Assembly (NCBI RefSeq): GCF_000213785.1
Contig: NC_015557.1
Coordinates: 868,001-932,000 of the forward strand
Source: Hydrogenobaculum sp. 3684
Lineage (GTDB): Bacteria > Aquificota > Aquificia > Aquificales > Aquificaceae
Direction: 5' to 3'
DNA: 64,000 nucleotides
Shown here: positions 61,697 to 64,000 of the stretch, one piece after another
Numbering within the stretch: the first letter of the stretch is position 1
Layout: each line of letters opens with the position of its first letter
Notes under the pieces: generated by a model
The model's database searches: none
The model's input: only the letters and a program-made list of their open reading frames with translations
Told to the model about the DNA's origin: nothing
Made by a program: the position numbers and the translations under genes

Positions 61697-62656
61697 TTAC
61701 AAAATCTCTTCAATCTTACCAGCCAGTATAACCTTTTTAAACATGTCATCTAAAATCTGTATATCATCTGTGTTTTCTATCTTTTCTTCAAGTTCTTTTG
61801 GTAGTACTCCAAACTTGATAAGGACAGCACTCTTGATGTCATCTTTTTTGGTTTTAAGAGATCCTTTTTCTAATCCTTCTTGCAATCCTTCTTGCCTACC
61901 TTTTTTTAATCCTTCCATCATCCACTTTTCTGTTAGTGTCATAATCTTCTCGTCACCTCCTGTTAGCTCTTTTAAAATACTTTCAACTTCCTCAGGGTTA
62001 TTCTTCACAGATACAATATAATCAATCGTTAAAAATATGCAATGAGATTTTTCTATATAATCATGGGTTTTGATATAATCAGCTATAAGCTCAAGTACTT
62101 TTATAAAGCCTTTTATGCTATCAAATATATGCTTCATTGCAAGCATAGCCCACTGTGTGCAAAGATCTTGATGTGCCTTACTTATAATATCTTCATCTGA
62201 TATTCGATTTAAATCTATAAGTATATAGTTTAGCTTAGATGCGTATTTTTCTAATTTGGTATTTTTAACAATAGGTAAAGATGTGGGTACGTTCCATTCA
62301 CCTTTTCCATGATAAAAAACAATGTTGATAATAGGAGGGTAATAATCTTTTTCTTTTATAGCTTCTTCCCAGATAGCGGCGTTGTAGTATAGAAGCTGAA
62401 TAGGTAATTCTTTATCAAGATAAGATTTGTGTTCAAGTACAATCCTTATATAAGCATCTTGATCTTCTACCTTGCAGCTAAAAAGTAAATCAAGCATAAA
62501 CTTTTGAGATTTAGAAGAAAACTTTTCTGTATTAACAGGTGTTATAGAGTGTATCTCTTGCCCTATATCTTTAGCAAAGATATCAAGAAGCAATTTTACC
62601 CTCTTAGGGTCAGAAAATATCTGCTTAAAAAATGAATCATGGGGCTGTATATCCAT
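61697..62656 (-). CDS. Rpn/YhgA-family putative PD-(D/E)XK nuclease
   Basis: 319 residues. Start PHDSFFKQIFSDPKRVKLLLDIF, middle FMLDLLFSCKVEDQDAYIRIVLEHKSYLDKELPIQLLYY (the nuclease core with D...E-H-K), NIVFYHGKGEW, and a C-terminal MEGLKKGRQEGLQEGLEKG repeat region before a final helix. This is the Rpn family of recombination-promoting nucleases, often transposon-like in copy number. It lies between the two CRISPR arrays. Leaderless promoter. Confidence 0.85.
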   Translation of the reverse strand: MDIQPHDSFFKQIFSDPKRVKLLLDIFAKDIGQEIHSITPVNTEKFSSKSQKFMLDLLFSCKVEDQDAYIRIVLEHKSYLDKELPIQLLYYNAAIWEEAIKEKDYYPPIINIVFYHGKGEWNVPTSLPIVKNTKLEKYASKLNYILIDLNRISDEDIISKAHQDLCTQWAMLAMKHIFDSIKGFIKVLELIADYIKTHDYIEKSHCIFLTIDYIVSVKNNPEEVESILKELTGGDEKIMTLTEKWMMEGLKKGRQEGLQEGLEKGSLKTKKDDIKSAVLIKFGVLPKELEEKIENTDDIQILDDMFKKVILAGKIEEIL

Positions 62657-62662
62657 AGATCT

Positions 62663-62668
62663 ATTTTA
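62663..62668 (-). promoter_or_regulatory. -10 box of the Rpn gene, leaderless spacing
   Basis: Minus strand TAAAAT ends exactly 6 nt before ATG 62656. It lies about 13 bp from the shared flank of array 2. Confidence 0.6.
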
Positions 62669-62680
62669 CTACAAATTAAA

Positions 62681-62704
62681 AGTATTTAGAGGATACGTTT
62701 TCTT
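62681..62704. repeat. 24-bp flank shared by both CRISPR arrays, copy 2
   Basis: AGTATTTAGAGGATACG plus TTTTCTT, matching 59941-59964 except one or two bases, directly before the first repeat of array 2. Confidence 0.6.
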
Positions 62705-63129
62705 CTTCTTAACCCACACGGTTCAGATGAAACTGATTATGAGTTATTGACAAATGATACGGTACAATGCTTCTTAACCCACACGGTTCAGATGAAACTT
62801 TTGGTGTGTTTTATAAAGCCAACAAGAACGATAAACTTCTTAACCCACACGGTTCAGATGAAACTGTGTAAGAGTGTAGGATAATGATGCCCAATCATAT
62901 GATCTTCTTAACCCAAACGGTTCAGATGAAACGAATTGAAAAAGGTACCACACAAGTGGTACCTCATTGCTTCTTAACCCACACGGTTCAGATGAAACAA
63001 GAGGATAACTCTTTCCAGCAATCCACACTACCGTCTTCTTAACCCACACGGTTCAGATGAAACTCTTACCTACTATTTGACCTTCATACATAATAAAGCG
63101 CTTCTTAACCCACACGGTTCAGATGAAAC
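62705..63129 (+). CRISPR. CRISPR array 2: 7 repeats, 6 spacers
   Basis: Same 29-bp repeat as array 1. Repeats start at 62705, 62770, 62836, 62904, 62970, 63035 and 63101. The fourth (62904) has CCCAAACGG for CCCACACGG. Spacers are 36-39 bp. The spacer 62933-62969 contains a perfect inverted repeat, AGGTACCAC and GTGGTACCT. The last repeat touches the duplicated element. Confidence 0.96.
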
Positions 63130-63455
63130 AACAAGCCTTTTACAAATTTGCCGTAATTACGGTTTTGCGGTTTTATGTAATTACGGCTTTACGGTTTTAC
63201 GGTAAAATTAATTGATTGTCAGACAATAAGCTGGAAGGCTAATAAAACTTATTTTTGTATAAACAATCTAATAAAACCCCTAACTAAAAAAGTTAAAAAT
63301 GCCGTGGGGGTTATCAAAAGTATGTAAAAACTCTCTACACATATTCAGCTATTGAAGTACGGCCAGCTCTTAAGAAAAACTTAAGAAGCTCAATAAGCCC
63401 CAATGTAGATAGTATAACATATTTTAATCCGAAGGTGTATAAGTTGAGTGAGCAC
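63130..63455. repeat. Duplicated noncoding element, copy 2
   Basis: 326 bp, matching 61250-61567 with few substitutions. It is 8 bp longer because it carries one more ACGGTTTT-like octamer. It begins on the base after the last repeat of array 2, so the ATTGTCT left arm of the inverted repeat seen at copy 1 is missing. Confidence 0.85.
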
Positions 63456-63463
63456 CTATAAAG

Positions 63464-63553
63464 ACAAGTATGCCACGATTCACAAGTCTGCCACACCCTA
63501 CAAGTCTGCCACACCCTACAAGTCTGCCACACCCTACAAGTATGCCACGGTTT
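63464..63553. repeat. 18-bp minisatellite, five units
   Basis: Five tandem 18-bp units starting ACAAGTCTGCCAC or ACAAGTATGCCAC at 63464, 63482, 63500, 63518 and 63536. The three middle units are identical and the outer two vary. It follows element copy 2 by 8 bp and is followed by two GGTACC palindromes (63554 and about 63575). Unit length is a multiple of three and frames stay open on both strands, but no coding context supports a gene. Confidence 0.9.
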
Positions 63554-63647
63554 GGTACCTATACTTCCCTTCATGGTACCCACCACACTTAACTCCTTGT
63601 AAAATTTTAAGGAATATTTTAACAAGGTAGTGTGATATCAAAGAATA

Positions 63648-64000
63648 TTAAACCACTACTCTTTTTACCCTTTTACCCATCCTACACATCAACTCGTAAG
63701 GTATTGTTTTTACGATTTTAGAAGCCATAGAAAACGTTTGCTTTTCGTTTACAAAATCAACATAATCCCCTATTTTTATATTTACCTCATCGGGAAGTTC
63801 AAACATCGTCATGTCCATAGTCACTGCACCAACCATTGGAAGCTTTACACCGTTAAAATCAAAATACCATTTGTTTGCAAGAGATTTTGGAATACCATCG
63901 GCATACCCCATAGAAACCACACCTATAGTAGCATCTTTAGATAAAGTATATGTTCCTCCGTAAGAGATTTTATCGCCTTTTTTAAAATTTTTTAGTGATA
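63648..64000 (-). CDS. alr: Alanine racemase, C-terminal part (start outside window)
   Basis: About 117 residues visible, the frame remaining open to the window edge. GDKISYGGTYTLSKDATIGVVSMGYADGIPKSL, then VGAVTMDMTMFEL with the substrate-binding Met, and DYVDFVNEK: the C-terminal beta domain of alanine racemase. It makes D-alanine for peptidoglycan. The enzyme's catalytic Tyr lies upstream of or near the window edge (SYGGTYT region). No frameshift is seen. Confidence 0.88.
   Translation of the reverse strand, partial: SLKNFKKGDKISYGGTYTLSKDATIGVVSMGYADGIPKSLANKWYFDFNGVKLPMVGAVTMDMTMFELPDEVNIKIGDYVDFVNEKQTFSMASKIVKTIPYELMCRMGKRVKRVVV

Noticed and set aside
62840-63049. Minus-strand open frame in array 2
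   Set aside because: Made of CRISPR repeats; no coding evidence.
63335-63625. Open frames with CRVWQT or SATPYK peptide repeats
   Set aside because: They come from the 18-bp minisatellite, whose length is a multiple of three; no ribosome binding site or homology.
1-64000. tRNA, rRNA, tmRNA or cas genes
   Set aside because: Intergenic regions were read on both strands and no cloverleaf, rRNA core sequence or Cas-like protein was recognised; a covariance or profile search was not possible.

Overview
The window looks like a low-G+C (roughly 35% by eye), AT-rich thermophile of the Aquificales, most likely Hydrogenobaculum or a close relative. Pointers are a protein-only RNase P of the HARP type at 48389, a SecA with an extra stretch of about 50 residues in its first nucleotide-binding domain (a kind of insert I recall as typical of Aquificales), a phosphoserine-phosphatase-like histidine phosphatase next to a class V aminotransferase, and dense ATGA-type gene overlaps. 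The genus is inference. No tRNA, rRNA or cas gene was seen.

Left part (1-8 kb): a molybdenum and nitrogen-fixation island. An incomplete porin gene is followed by a ModE-type operator, a decayed porin copy, modE-modA-modB-modC, and then a control region with three TGT-N10-ACA NifA-type sites and a -24/-12 sigma-54 promoter. That promoter drives nifW (interrupted by an in-frame TAG) and nifZ (frameshifted at a run of six A), followed by a stand-alone Mop domain and an oxygen-binding diiron (ODP) protein. On the other strand are a signal-less ModA-like protein coupled to a broken binding-lipoprotein gene, and modD. This looks like a nif operon whose control region is intact but whose first two genes are damaged.

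Middle (8-59.8 kb): dense housekeeping gene runs. On the minus strand: rplY-pth-flgO-like; an eight-gene run from ndk to radA including a TPR protein with an ExbB/ExbD pair; a six-gene run from an SDR gene through recO-like, pdxA, fliK-like, flhB-like to an endonuclease III homologue; and rplM-rpsI-argC-DUF4416. On the plus strand: carA, an MFS transporter, rsmG, glycosyltransferase, rpmE, prfA, aroA, fliA, gspN/gspK-like, secA, a phosphohexomutase, HARP, lysS, bioB, tadA, yjbQ, rseP, argF and an MsbA-like ABC exporter. Two related AAA-ATPase/PD-(D/E)XK genes lie at 13.5 and 17.9 kb; the second is frameshifted.

Many first genes of transcription units have a TATAAT/TAAAAT box ending exactly 6 nt before the start codon and no Shine-Dalgarno sequence, so leaderless mRNA seems common. 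A 78-bp tandem repeat before the glycosyltransferase gene creates two tiny leader ORFs, each overlapping the next start. The C39-like peptidase gene at 49357 seems to start with AUA.

Right end (59.9-64 kb): an accessory region with two CRISPR arrays of the same repeat (18 and 7 units), an Rpn-family nuclease gene between them, a roughly 320-bp noncoding element duplicated downstream of both arrays, an 18-bp minisatellite, and the 3' part of alr.
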